Source of the DNA: a bacterium
GTDB lineage: Bacteria; Patescibacteriota; Microgenomatia; UBA8517
Assembly (NCBI GenBank): GCA_021790215.1
Contig: JAJYIG010000005.1
Span: 1-38,724 of the forward strand
Length of the DNA stretch: 38,724 nucleotides
Direction: 5' to 3'
Both the position numbers and the translations under genes were made by a program. The notes under the pieces were generated by a model. The model ran no database searches and had not been told where the DNA came from. It saw nothing but the letters and a program-made list of their open reading frames with translations. Positions 8,679-18,865 of the stretch are shown one piece after another (position 1 is the stretch's first letter; each line of letters starts with the position of its first letter).

Positions 8679-10186
8679 TGAATAGATTCCTCAAAAATAA
8701 TTGGATTTATATTCTGGCGGCGGTTCTTATTTTGATTCTTTTTTCTCTGCGTTTTTACCATTTAACAATTCTTCCTGTTTTTGCCGATGAGGCAATTTAT
8801 ATCCGCTGGGCGCAGGTAATGAAGGCTGAAGAAACTCTTAGATTTTTGCCGCTTTCTGACGGTAAGGAACCACTCTTTATGTGGGCAGCTATGGCATTTT
8901 TAAAATTTATACACGATCCTTTGATGGCAGCGAGGATGCTGTCTGTTTTTTGCGGATTTGGAACAATGGTGGGGGTTTCCTTGTTGTCTTTTTTTCTTTT
9001 TAAACACAAGAAAGTCGCTCTTGTGGCAGGACTAATTTATGCAATTTCTCCCTTTTCATTTTTCTTTGATCGGATGGCACTAGTTGATGCGATGCTGGCA
9101 ACGTTCGCTGTTTGGACATTTATTTTTGCCTACCTTTCTTTTACCCAGGAAAGGATGGATTATGCAATGATCGCAGGGTTTATGCTCGGGGGAGCATGGC
9201 TCACAAAATCCCCCGCGCTTTTCTTTGCAATTATGCTTCCGACTCTTTGGCTATTTATTAAGTCGCCAAAAAGACTTATCAAAATAATTCCTCTGACCCT
9301 TGTTATTCTAATAATTGGCTACGGAATGTTTAATATTTTGCGGCTTGGACCCAATTTTGAACTTATTGCCAGTAGAAATTTAGATTATGTTTATCCGATA
9401 AATCATTTCCTGGTTAGTCCTCTGGATCCACTCAAACCTTTCCTTCTTCAATCGTGGCAATGGTTAGTGATGATGGGACCATGGTCCTTAATAGTTCTCG
9501 GGTTAATCGGTTATTTAATTAATTGGAAGAAAAATTGGAAACAAATGATTATTTTGACAATCTGGTTCTTGGGACCCATTGTGGTTGAATCTGAATTTGC
9601 CAAAGTTTTAACTGCCCGATATATCCTTTTTACAATTCCATTTTTGATCGTCATTGCTTCTTCGGCATTCCTGGAAGAAAGGAAAACTTTGGTTAAGATT
9701 TTAGCCGTGATATTGGTATTTTTTATCGCCCAATCATTAATTTTTGACCATTGGCTTTTGGTAAATCCTGCAAAAGCAAATTTGCCAAGGAGTGAGAGAT
9801 CTGGGTATCTGGAGGAATGGACGGCGGGTTATGGAATAAGAGAAGCATCCATATTTCTTCGTAATGAGCAAGCTGCCCATCCAAACGAAAAAATTGTAGT
9901 AGGAACAGAGGGATATTTTGGGACACTTCCTGACGGACTTGAGATGTATTTGAACGACGTTCCTAAAATTACAGTTATCGGGGTTGGTTTGGGAATCAAT
10001 AAAATGCCACAGAGTTTGGCTGATGCTGCTAAATCTGGAGATTCCACATACCTTCTTATTAATCAGTCAAGACTGGTTGCTAACCCTGCAAGTATCGGTT
10101 TTACAGTACTCTCGTCCTATCCAAAGGCATACAGGCCGGATGGTACCAGAGACAGCTTATTACTTCTTAAGGTGAAGCCTTTCTAG
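8678..10186 (+). CDS. GT39-like membrane glycosyltransferase (ArnT/PMT superfamily)
   Basis: FADEAIYIRWAQVM acidic motif after TM1, SPFSFFFDRMALVDAML, multiple TM helices; GTG start. Confidence 0.75.
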   Translation: MNRFLKNNWIYILAAVLILILFSLRFYHLTILPVFADEAIYIRWAQVMKAEETLRFLPLSDGKEPLFMWAAMAFLKFIHDPLMAARMLSVFCGFGTMVGVSLLSFFLFKHKKVALVAGLIYAISPFSFFFDRMALVDAMLATFAVWTFIFAYLSFTQERMDYAMIAGFMLGGAWLTKSPALFFAIMLPTLWLFIKSPKRLIKIIPLTLVILIIGYGMFNILRLGPNFELIASRNLDYVYPINHFLVSPLDPLKPFLLQSWQWLVMMGPWSLIVLGLIGYLINWKKNWKQMIILTIWFLGPIVVESEFAKVLTARYILFTIPFLIVIASSAFLEERKTLVKILAVILVFFIAQSLIFDHWLLVNPAKANLPRSERSGYLEEWTAGYGIREASIFLRNEQAAHPNEKIVVGTEGYFGTLPDGLEMYLNDVPKITVIGVGLGINKMPQSLADAAKSGDSTYLLINQSRLVANPASIGFTVLSSYPKAYRPDGTRDSLLLLKVKPF

Positions 10187-10208
10187 GTTAAATTATTGGC
10201 TCCAGGCA

Positions 10209-10224
10209 TGTTACAATTGAAGCG
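10209..10224 (+). promoter_or_regulatory. Predicted extended -10 promoter placing the TSS on the start codon (leaderless)
   Basis: TGTTACAAT (10209-10217), then TGAAGC (6 nt), then GTG 10224. Confidence 0.5.
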
Positions 10225-11720
10225 TGGAAGAAGACAATTTGATGAGTCATGTTGATCCGACAGCCGAGATCAACCTCGAAACCGTCAAGAGTAGGACCGT
10301 AAAGGGGATTGTTGCTCTGACACAACAATATTTTGGTGTTTATATAATTACCATAGTTGCCTATTTCTTTTTAGGCAAATTTCTAAACCCTGTTCTTTTC
10401 GGGATCTTTGGTGTCGTTTCAGCAATTATTAATTTTCTGGTTTACTTTTCTGATATAGGTTTAGCTGCCTCTCTGATTCAAAAAAAGGAAAAGATTACTC
10501 AAGAAGATTTAAAAACAACCTTCACAGTTCAGCAAATTCTTGTGATTACGTTGGTTGTAACAGTTGTGGCGGCGACATCACTTATAAAACGATTTTATAA
10601 TCTTGACCAAAGCTCCGTCTATTTACTTTATGCACTTTGTTTTTCGTTTATGATGTCTTCCTTAAAGTCTATTCCTTCCGTGATTTTGGAACGACATCTG
10701 AAATTTGAAGTAATCGCTCTTTCGGCGATTATAGAAACACTGGTTTACAATTTGGTCTTGGTTTTTCTGGCATGGAAAGGATTTGGAATTACCAGTTTTA
10801 CCATTTCTGTAATAGCTAGAGGCATTATCGGAGTAACTGTTTTATACCTGTTTCAGCCATGGAGACCTGCCTTGCAGATATCCCTAAAGTCCCTCAAGAA
10901 ACTTCTTGTTTTTGGAATCCCATATCAGATAAATACATTCATAGCTGTTATTAAAGATGATGGCTTAACACTAATTTTAGGTAGGGTAATCGGATTGGGG
11001 CCTCTTGGAATACTTTCCTGGGCTCAAGGCTGGATTCAAATGCCGCTACGTGTAGTTCTTGATAATGTAACTAGAGTTACTTTCCCGGCGTTTTCCAGGA
11101 TGCAGGATGATGCTAAAAATCTGGAGAGAAGTGTAACGAGGTCAATTTTCTTTATAACCCTTTTGGTTTTCCCGACTGTTACGGGAATTGTGATTCTGGC
11201 TCCGATCGTTTTTCAGTCGATTCCGAAGTTTGGGCAATGGATGCCTGCTGTCATTCCGCTTGCTTTTTTGGCAGTGAATGTCTTATTTGCCGCCGTTACG
11301 ACCCAACTTACCAATCTTCTTAATGCTATCGGAAAGATTAAAATAACTTCAGGACTTATGGTTATGTGGACAGCATTAACATGGGTTTTTGTGCCGTATC
11401 TCGGGTCAAAATATGGGGTTAATGGGGCATCTATCGGTTATGCCATTGTTGGAGCGTCGTCGATTGTCGCGATCTTAATTGCAAGGAAATATGTTAATTT
11501 TTCTTTGACGGAAAGTACTTTAAAGCCACTTTTTGCCTCATTTATTATGGCGGCCGTTTTACTAACTTTAAGAAACTTCTTACCGGTCAACCTTTATTCA
11601 GTTCTCATATTGACAGTTGTCGGTGCGGTTGCGTATTTTGCTTCAATTTTTGTTTTTGTCGGCATGACGATTGTTGAAGATATTAGAAAAGTTGGCGGAA
11701 TAATAATCCACAGAAAATGA
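10224..11720 (+). CDS. Wzx-like polysaccharide flippase (MOP superfamily)
   Basis: TVKGIVALTQQYFGVYIITIVAYFFLGKFLNPVLFGIFGVVSAIINFLVYFSDIGLAASLIQKKEKITQEDLKTTF is typical of MviN/Wzx-like polysaccharide exporters; about 12 TM helices. Confidence 0.85.
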   Translation: MEEDNLMSHVDPTAEINLETVKSRTVKGIVALTQQYFGVYIITIVAYFFLGKFLNPVLFGIFGVVSAIINFLVYFSDIGLAASLIQKKEKITQEDLKTTFTVQQILVITLVVTVVAATSLIKRFYNLDQSSVYLLYALCFSFMMSSLKSIPSVILERHLKFEVIALSAIIETLVYNLVLVFLAWKGFGITSFTISVIARGIIGVTVLYLFQPWRPALQISLKSLKKLLVFGIPYQINTFIAVIKDDGLTLILGRVIGLGPLGILSWAQGWIQMPLRVVLDNVTRVTFPAFSRMQDDAKNLERSVTRSIFFITLLVFPTVTGIVILAPIVFQSIPKFGQWMPAVIPLAFLAVNVLFAAVTTQLTNLLNAIGKIKITSGLMVMWTALTWVFVPYLGSKYGVNGASIGYAIVGASSIVAILIARKYVNFSLTESTLKPLFASFIMAAVLLTLRNFLPVNLYSVLILTVVGAVAYFASIFVFVGMTIVEDIRKVGGIIIHRK

Positions 11721-13405
11721 GATCTAATTGGGGAAAATGGCCTCTGATAATAATTGGAATGGTTTTGTGGTCCCTGACGATGGTCAGAAGCGGACTGACT
11801 TATTCTTACGGACTCGGATTCTGGGGGGCTAATGGGCATGATGGAGTTTGGCATATTGCCTTGATTAATAGTTTGTCTAAAGGCAACTTTCAAATGCCGG
11901 TATTTTCTGGCTGGAATATTCAGAATTATCATATCGGATTTGATCTTCTTTTATCGTGGATTGTGAGGTTTATTAAAATTTCGCCTTCTCTATTGTATTT
12001 TCAGATAGTTCCTCCAATTTTGGCGACTCTGATAGGACTCCTTACATATAAATTTGTCTATTTGTGGAGAAAGTCAAAAGAGGAATCTTTACTGGCTACC
12101 TTTTTTGTTTATTTCGGTGGAAGTTTTGGATGGCTAGTTTCATTGATTAGAGGACAAGGAATTGGAGGAGAAAGTATGTTCTGGTCACAGCAATCGATAT
12201 CTACTCTTATTAATCCCCCGTTTGCACTCTCTTTAATAACAGTTCTCTTGGGACTTATCTTTCTGCAAAAATATTTAGAAAAAAAATCCCTAATGAATTT
12301 CAGTTTGATGATTCTATTTTTCGGAGTCTCAATTTTCATTAAAGTATATGCCGGACTTTTGGTTATGTCGTCACTGGTGGCGGTATCTATTTGGCAAATT
12401 ATCAAAAAGAGAGATTTTTCACTTTTGGGGATAACGTTGATATCTGCAGCAGTCTCGGTTTTGTTATTTGTTCCTTTTAATAAATCTTCCGCCAGTTTAA
12501 TTTCTTTTAGCCCATTCTGGTTTTTGGAATCAATGATGTCATCGCCCGACAGATTTAATTGGCAAAAGATGTATTCCGCAATGACGACATACAAAATGGG
12601 TCATGTTTGGGTTAAAGCTTTCCTGGCTTACAGTGTGGCATTTACTATTTTTATAGTCGGAAATTTTGGTACCAGGATTATTGGTTTAAGGTCACTACTT
12701 AGGAAACCCAAGGAATTATTCTCAACCGGACCCATAGAAATATTTATTGCCATATTAATTTTGGCAGGGGTAGTAGTCCCCATGCTTTTTACACAGAAAG
12801 GCACCCCCTGGAATACAATCCAATTTTTTTATTACTCTCTTGTATTTGGAGGCATTGTAGCAGGAATAGAAGTGTGGAAATTTTTAAAGAAAAAATCGTT
12901 ATTTAAACAAAGTTTGATAGTTTCCTTTTTTATTCTGTTTACCGTTCCAACAACAATTGCATCGATGGACAATTATTTTCCGGTAAAACCTCAATCTATT
13001 CTTCCACAGGGTGAGATGGAGGCGTTGAGGTTTTTGTCCGAAGAACCAGACGGAGTTGTACTTACATATCCTTACGATGCCTATAAAGCCTCGAAAGCTA
13101 TTCCGCCAAGACCTCTTTATTTATATACATCGACTGCTTACGTCTCTGCATTTTCAGGCCAGCAGATTTTCTTAGAGGATCAAATAAATCTAGATATTAT
13201 GCAATATCCCTGGGAGAAAAGAGAAATATCCATTGAAGATTTTCTGAATACGTTAGATATCGGGAGGGCCAGGAATTTTCTAAAGGAAAATAACATTAGG
13301 TATATCTATTGGTTGAAAGATCAACATGCGAATGTGGAAAATAAAAAGCTTGGCTTGACGCAAATATTCCAGAATAGTAGTGTTACAATTTATGAAGTAA
13401 ATTGA
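11717..13405 (+). CDS. Uncharacterised GT-C-like membrane protein, 'GxDGxWH' family member 1
   Basis: NGHDGVWHIALINSL, QNYHIGFDLLLSWIVR, IGGESMFWSQQ...NPPFA and a C-terminal TAYVSAFSGQQIFLEDQ domain, shared with 16861-18861 and 18866-20872. Confidence 0.7.
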   Translation: MRSNWGKWPLIIIGMVLWSLTMVRSGLTYSYGLGFWGANGHDGVWHIALINSLSKGNFQMPVFSGWNIQNYHIGFDLLLSWIVRFIKISPSLLYFQIVPPILATLIGLLTYKFVYLWRKSKEESLLATFFVYFGGSFGWLVSLIRGQGIGGESMFWSQQSISTLINPPFALSLITVLLGLIFLQKYLEKKSLMNFSLMILFFGVSIFIKVYAGLLVMSSLVAVSIWQIIKKRDFSLLGITLISAAVSVLLFVPFNKSSASLISFSPFWFLESMMSSPDRFNWQKMYSAMTTYKMGHVWVKAFLAYSVAFTIFIVGNFGTRIIGLRSLLRKPKELFSTGPIEIFIAILILAGVVVPMLFTQKGTPWNTIQFFYYSLVFGGIVAGIEVWKFLKKKSLFKQSLIVSFFILFTVPTTIASMDNYFPVKPQSILPQGEMEALRFLSEEPDGVVLTYPYDAYKASKAIPPRPLYLYTSTAYVSAFSGQQIFLEDQINLDIMQYPWEKREISIEDFLNTLDIGRARNFLKENNIRYIYWLKDQHANVENKKLGLTQIFQNSSVTIYEVN

Positions 13406-13433
13406 AAGCCCAATCTTTAGAGTAAATTAAAGT

Positions 13434-15176
13434 ATGACTAAAAATAAAAATGGTTCTACAAAGGCAAAAGTTTCGTTGAAGGAAAAGCTATCACTTTTTT
13501 CAAGAAAGAAAATATTTTGGGTAATTCTGATTACACTTCTGACTATTCCTACATTCTCAAGCATAATTAGGGCCGGCTTTTTCCCAATGCAGGATGACCT
13601 TCAGGCCTTTCGTATTTATGAGATGAATAAATGTATTCAGGATTTTCAGATTCCTTGTCGTTGGGTTCCGGATGCAGGTTATCAGTATGGCTACCCTCAG
13701 TTTAATTATTATCCTCCAAGTGTTTATTACGTTGGAGAAGCGTTGCACCTAGTTGGTTTTCAATATATTGATTCCGTAAAGATTCTATTTGCTGCAGGTT
13801 TTGTTCTCTCGGCTCTGGCAATGTTTCTTTTGGTCAGTGATTTATTGGGAAATTTATCGGGGTTCGTTTCGGCTCTTACCTATGCATATGTGCCGTATAA
13901 AGCAGTTGAGGTCTATGTTAGGGGGGACATGAGTGAGCTTTGGTCTATGGTATTCTATCCATTGGTTTTTTGGGCTGTTTATAAAATTATCAAAACTTCA
14001 AAGTGGAAGTATGCCGCTCTTTTGGGGATATCATTAGCCCTTCTTTTAATGACTCATCTTCTGATGTCTATGATATTTTCTCTTTCTGCGGCGGTTTGGA
14101 CGGTATATTGGCTTATTAAGGAAAAGAAATTCAATATAAAAGAAATATCTAGAGTTGCAGGAGGGGTTATTCTGGGGTTTGGCTTTGCAGCGTTTTATGT
14201 TTTGCCTGTTATCTTTGAAAGGCAATATGCTCATACGGAGACTCTTACCGAGGGATATTTTGGCTACCAACAGCATTTTGTGAATATCTTCAGGCTATTT
14301 TTTTACACCGATTGGGGATATGGGTCTTCAGGTTTCCCAAATGAAAAACTGAATCTTTCAACAGGTATTGTTCAATGGATATTTGGGGCAATTACGGTTG
14401 GAATTGCCGGCTTCTGCGTTTTACTCAAAAAGAAGAAAGATAATCTTTATCTTGTTTTAATCTTAGGAATACTTGAAATTTTTACTCTCTTTATGATTCA
14501 TGTCAAATCAAGTTTCATCTGGAGTGCCATACCAATCTTATCTTGGCTGCAATTTCCCTGGAGATTTTTAACCGTAAGTGTCTTTCTTTTATCTGTCCTG
14601 GCAGGGTTTGGAATTTATCTTGTTCCCAAATTTAAAATTTGGGTAGGAATTTTGGTAATTCTGGCGGCATTTGCTATCAACGCTCGTTATTTTGTCCCTA
14701 AGAGTTGGATAGATATTAATGATGCCGAGAAGTTCTCAGGAGTGTCATGGCAGAAAGAACTGACTATTAGTATCTTTGATTACCTGCCGATTTATGCAAA
14801 GTTACCCCCTATAGCTCCGGCACCGGCTACGCCTGAAGTTTTGAAAGGAACCGCAACATTTTCGAATTACACAAAAGGTAGCGATTTCCAAGGAGGAAAT
14901 ATTAATACTGGTGCAAATGGAGCTTTAATTCGCCTTCCCTTATTTGATTTTCCCGGAATGATTACAAAGATCGATGGGCGTGTGGTTCCCCACGTAAACA
15001 ATAACTGCGTAGGAGAAGAATTCTGTTTGGGTCTTATTACTTTTAATGTTCCGGCTGGGGAGCATAAAATTGAGGTAAAATTAACCGGTACTCCGATAAG
15101 GAGGGTTGGAAACTATCTATCGGTGATCTCGATTGCAACAATCGCGGGAATCTTGATTTTTAGAAAAAAGAAATGA
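13434..15176 (+). CDS. Membrane protein with '6-pyruvoyl-tetrahydropterin synthase-related' (PTPS_related)-like organisation, GT-C-like
   Basis: FPMQDDLQAFRIYEMNKCIQDFQIPCRWVPDAGYQYGYPQFNYYPPSVYY, YVPYKAVEVYVRGDMSELW, C-terminal beta-rich domain; paralog of the next gene. Confidence 0.7.
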   Translation: MTKNKNGSTKAKVSLKEKLSLFSRKKIFWVILITLLTIPTFSSIIRAGFFPMQDDLQAFRIYEMNKCIQDFQIPCRWVPDAGYQYGYPQFNYYPPSVYYVGEALHLVGFQYIDSVKILFAAGFVLSALAMFLLVSDLLGNLSGFVSALTYAYVPYKAVEVYVRGDMSELWSMVFYPLVFWAVYKIIKTSKWKYAALLGISLALLLMTHLLMSMIFSLSAAVWTVYWLIKEKKFNIKEISRVAGGVILGFGFAAFYVLPVIFERQYAHTETLTEGYFGYQQHFVNIFRLFFYTDWGYGSSGFPNEKLNLSTGIVQWIFGAITVGIAGFCVLLKKKKDNLYLVLILGILEIFTLFMIHVKSSFIWSAIPILSWLQFPWRFLTVSVFLLSVLAGFGIYLVPKFKIWVGILVILAAFAINARYFVPKSWIDINDAEKFSGVSWQKELTISIFDYLPIYAKLPPIAPAPATPEVLKGTATFSNYTKGSDFQGGNINTGANGALIRLPLFDFPGMITKIDGRVVPHVNNNCVGEEFCLGLITFNVPAGEHKIEVKLTGTPIRRVGNYLSVISIATIAGILIFRKKK

Positions 15177-16864
15177 AGAAATTTTTAAAGATTAAAAAAA
15201 TATTAAATAGATTTTGGTGGATTCTAATTTTATTATTCATAATCCCTTCTTTTAGTAGATTAATCCATAAAGGGTTTTTCCCGACTCAAGATTATATTTA
15301 TGTCGCGAGGATTTACGAGATGAGTAAATCTCTTGATGAGGGACAATTCCCTGTTCGATGGGTCCCTGACTTCCGTTATGGCGAACCTCTATTTAATTAT
15401 TATGCACCTTTGCCATATTACCTGGGTTCTTTTGTCCACTCTTTTAATATTAGTTTTCTAGACACCTCCAAAATCTTATATGCATTGGGTCTTATATTTT
15501 CTTTTTTCTCAATGTATCTTCTTGGTAAAGAACTTTGGGGAAAAATCGGAGGATTGATATCTGCCTTTGTCTATCTTTATGCACCGTATAGAGCGGTAGA
15601 TATATTTGTTAGAGGTGATATTTCGGAAAGTTGGGTCTTTGTCTTTTTTCCTCTAATATTTTGGGGAGCATTAAGGTTATCGAAGAAAATCGATGCAAAG
15701 AATATAATTCTTCTTTCATTGTCTTTGGCCGGGCTTTTTTATACTCACAATGTAATGACAATGCTTTTTGCACCCTTTTTTATTGGGTGGATCATTTATT
15801 TAGTATGGTCAAAGTGGAAATTTAAATTGGTGTTACCTTTGATTCTTACGTCGCTACTGGGTATTGCAATAGCGGCAAGCTTTTTGCTACCTGCGTTTTT
15901 TGAGAGACAATTTATTCAGACACAGCACCTGACAGGAGGTTATTTTGACTTTAGGGGACATTTTGTGGAAATTAAGCAATTTTTCTCAACGTTTTGGGGA
16001 TATGGAGCATCGGTTTGGGGCCCGCATGATGGCATGTCCTTCCAGGTAGGGGTGGTTCAGTGGGTTACTGTTGGTTTAACTATCATTCTGGGATATATAA
16101 AAAGAAAAGAAATTATAAAAGACAGGTCGATATATCTTTTGGGAGCGATCCTTGCTTCTTTCCTTTTTTCCTTGTTTATGCAGCACAATAAATCGACCTT
16201 TATTTGGCTTGCAATTCCCATTCTTCAATTTGTCCAATTTCCGTGGAGGTTTTTAGCAATATCGGTTTTCTTTGTTGCTGTTTTTGTCGGGAGTCTGGCA
16301 AAATTAATGCCTAAATATAAATATTTAATATTAGGTCTGGTTGTTGTCTCTGCGATTATTACTACTTACAAGTATTTCAGACCGGATTTTTACTACGATA
16401 ATGCTACAGATGCTGGTTACATTTCCCAACAAACGCTTTCAATTGATGATAAACTTCCCAAAGATTACTTACCGATTTGGGTGAAGAAAATATCTTCTCC
16501 TAAGATAACTCAACCAGCGATAGTTAGTGGTCAGGCAACCATATCTAATTATGCAACAAGAAGTGACTCTGCCACTTTTTATCTTGATGTTGAGAAAAAT
16601 ACGGTAATTGATGTTCCTTTGACTTTTTTCCCCGGGTGGGTAGTGAAATTAAATGGGAACAAAGTTGGTTTAATGAACCCGTCAGATCTTGGTTTGATTA
16701 GGTTTACGGCACCGGCGGGTAGCTATAAAGTTCAGGTTAATTTTGACAACACACCAATTAGGACAGTCGGCAACATAGTTTCAATTCTTGGTATCGGTAT
16801 GGTCTTATATATTGCTCTTTTCTCAAAATCTTTGTTCCGAAGGCAAAAATCCGCTAAAGCATGA
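15173..16864 (+). CDS. Membrane protein, PTPS_related-like, tandem paralog of the upstream gene
   Basis: FPTQDYIYVARIYEMSKSLDEGQFPVRWVPDFRYGEPLFNYYAPLPYYLG, YAPYRAVDIFVRGDISESW; ATGA coupling to both neighbours. Confidence 0.7.
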   Translation: MKKFLKIKKILNRFWWILILLFIIPSFSRLIHKGFFPTQDYIYVARIYEMSKSLDEGQFPVRWVPDFRYGEPLFNYYAPLPYYLGSFVHSFNISFLDTSKILYALGLIFSFFSMYLLGKELWGKIGGLISAFVYLYAPYRAVDIFVRGDISESWVFVFFPLIFWGALRLSKKIDAKNIILLSLSLAGLFYTHNVMTMLFAPFFIGWIIYLVWSKWKFKLVLPLILTSLLGIAIAASFLLPAFFERQFIQTQHLTGGYFDFRGHFVEIKQFFSTFWGYGASVWGPHDGMSFQVGVVQWVTVGLTIILGYIKRKEIIKDRSIYLLGAILASFLFSLFMQHNKSTFIWLAIPILQFVQFPWRFLAISVFFVAVFVGSLAKLMPKYKYLILGLVVVSAIITTYKYFRPDFYYDNATDAGYISQQTLSIDDKLPKDYLPIWVKKISSPKITQPAIVSGQATISNYATRSDSATFYLDVEKNTVIDVPLTFFPGWVVKLNGNKVGLMNPSDLGLIRFTAPAGSYKVQVNFDNTPIRTVGNIVSILGIGMVLYIALFSKSLFRRQKSAKA

Positions 16865-18861
16865 TTTTCCAAACACTAGGTTTTTTATTACTCTTTATTT
16901 TTTTGACTTTACTTTCTTTTTATCCGCTAGGTTATTTGGTTCTTGGTAAAAATGTTAATAAATTGGAAGGTAATGAAATTATTACACTGTCTTTTGCTGC
17001 TTCGATTGTACTTTTCGTTTTGCTTTCGGTATCTTTGACCTTGATTAAGGCACAGTCGTTGTTAATTTTCCTTATTATCGGATTAAATCTCTTCTCGATT
17101 TTTAAATACAGATTAAAACTCTTTGCACCCTGGAAATCGCTTTCTAAAGATTTTGTACTTTTGCTTTTAATTTTTATAGGAATCCTGGTTCAGGGATTTA
17201 TTGATTTTCCCAGCGGTTATCTTTATAAAGATGGTCTACTTTTCTGGAGTTCTCAGGGATTTGATGGTTTTTGGCACATCTCGCTAATGGAAGCAATTGC
17301 CAAAGGTATTCCTCCTCAAATATCTCTTTTTTCCGGGGCATACCTTCAAAATTATCATTATCTGGTTGATATTCTAATGGGGGAATATAATCGAATTTAT
17401 AGTTTCTTCTCACCGCTAGACCTTTATTTTCGTTTCTTCCCTGTTCTTTTCTCCTTTCTCATGGGAATCTCCGTATTTTCTTTTATGAACAGGTGGAAAA
17501 ATAAGGTAGTAGGTTATTGGGCGGTTTTTTTCACCTATTTTGTCGGTAGTTTCGGATTTGTTGTAACTTATTTGCATTCAGGTAAAATATTCGGTGGGGA
17601 AACTGCTTTTTGGGTATCACAACTGAATACTGTAATAGCTAATCCTCCACATGCGTCAGCGATAACACTTCTCTGCGCTTTTCTTCTATCTTTTCTTCTT
17701 TTTACAAGATCTAAATCAAAAAGCTGGTTTTATATTTGTGTATTAATCGGATCGGTTATAGCCGGTTTTAAAATATCAGGCGGTGTGGTACTTTTGGCAG
17801 GGCTTGGTGCAGCTTCATTATTTCAAGTCATTAAAGATAAAAAATTTGACTACGCAATTTTATTCTTATCCCTTCTCGCAACTAATTTTATAACAGTACA
17901 TCTGATTTCGCCTGATGCCGAATCGTACCTTATTTTTCAGCCCTGGTGGTTTATTCAGACAATGATTGTTGTGAAGCTGGGACTTATTGATTGGGAACTT
18001 AGGAGACAAACATACATGGCAGTTGGCAGGTTTACATCTTATTTAAGAATATTACAACTCGAAGGAACTGCTTTCCTCATCTTTGTTGTCGGAAACTTGG
18101 GGACAAGGATTGTCGGATTTCCAACGATATTGGGGAAATTATTCCATTTCAAAAAGAAAATTTTAGGAAGCCCTATCGATGCGTTTCTTCTGTCTGCAGC
18201 ATTGGCCGGATTTGTAATTCCGATGATCTTCCTGCAGAAAGGTATTGTTTATAACAGCATTCAATTCATGCAATATACCCTTTTGATAACAGGGTTTTAC
18301 GGAGCTATCTTCACTTATTCTGCGCTGAAAAAAACTAAATCCAGAGTGCTGAAATTTTTATTTGTTTTTGTCTTAATTGCGCTTTCTATTCCGACCGTTA
18401 TCGGTAATTTTGTTGAGTTTTACGGAGGTCCTGCCAATGCTGTAATCAGTAATAATGAACTTTCAGCGTTAAAATTTCTAAAAGACAATTCGAAGGCAAG
18501 TGATATAATTTTAACCCCACCATTTGATGGCAATGCAAAATATGGTTATAAGACAAACCCACTTCCTATCTATGCCTGGACCGGAACTGCGTATGTTTCT
18601 TCCTTGACAGATAGGGCGACATTTCTTAGCTGTGAGGAAATGCTCCGCCAAACGGGTTACAATGTTGACCTCAGGCTTAATCAGGAAAAAAAGTTTTTCT
18701 CGCAAAAAGATTTTATATCTAATAGGAATTTCCTTAAGGAAAATAAAATTGCATATATTTATGTTCCGACTCCCAGAAAATATTCTTTGCAAGAAGAAGA
18801 TAATGGTTTGACTAAAATATTTTCAAATAATGAGGTCAGTATCTATAAAGTGAATAATTAA
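16861..18861 (+). CDS. Uncharacterised GT-C-like membrane protein, 'GxDGxWH' family member 2
   Basis: SQGFDGFWHISLMEAI, QNYHYLVDILMGEYNR, FGGETAFWVSQLNTVIANPPHA, and a block shared almost exactly with the next gene (17932-18081). Confidence 0.7.
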   Translation: MIFQTLGFLLLFIFLTLLSFYPLGYLVLGKNVNKLEGNEIITLSFAASIVLFVLLSVSLTLIKAQSLLIFLIIGLNLFSIFKYRLKLFAPWKSLSKDFVLLLLIFIGILVQGFIDFPSGYLYKDGLLFWSSQGFDGFWHISLMEAIAKGIPPQISLFSGAYLQNYHYLVDILMGEYNRIYSFFSPLDLYFRFFPVLFSFLMGISVFSFMNRWKNKVVGYWAVFFTYFVGSFGFVVTYLHSGKIFGGETAFWVSQLNTVIANPPHASAITLLCAFLLSFLLFTRSKSKSWFYICVLIGSVIAGFKISGGVVLLAGLGAASLFQVIKDKKFDYAILFLSLLATNFITVHLISPDAESYLIFQPWWFIQTMIVVKLGLIDWELRRQTYMAVGRFTSYLRILQLEGTAFLIFVVGNLGTRIVGFPTILGKLFHFKKKILGSPIDAFLLSAALAGFVIPMIFLQKGIVYNSIQFMQYTLLITGFYGAIFTYSALKKTKSRVLKFLFVFVLIALSIPTVIGNFVEFYGGPANAVISNNELSALKFLKDNSKASDIILTPPFDGNAKYGYKTNPLPIYAWTGTAYVSSLTDRATFLSCEEMLRQTGYNVDLRLNQEKKFFSQKDFISNRNFLKENKIAYIYVPTPRKYSLQEEDNGLTKIFSNNEVSIYKVNN

Positions 18862-18865
18862 CTTT

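Noticed and set aside
13381-13389. TGTTACAAT extended -10 match near the end of 11717-13405
   Set aside because: Lies within the last codons of a CDS and lacks the 6-nt spacing to a start; could be a promoter for 13434 with a short leader, but not distinguishable from chance.
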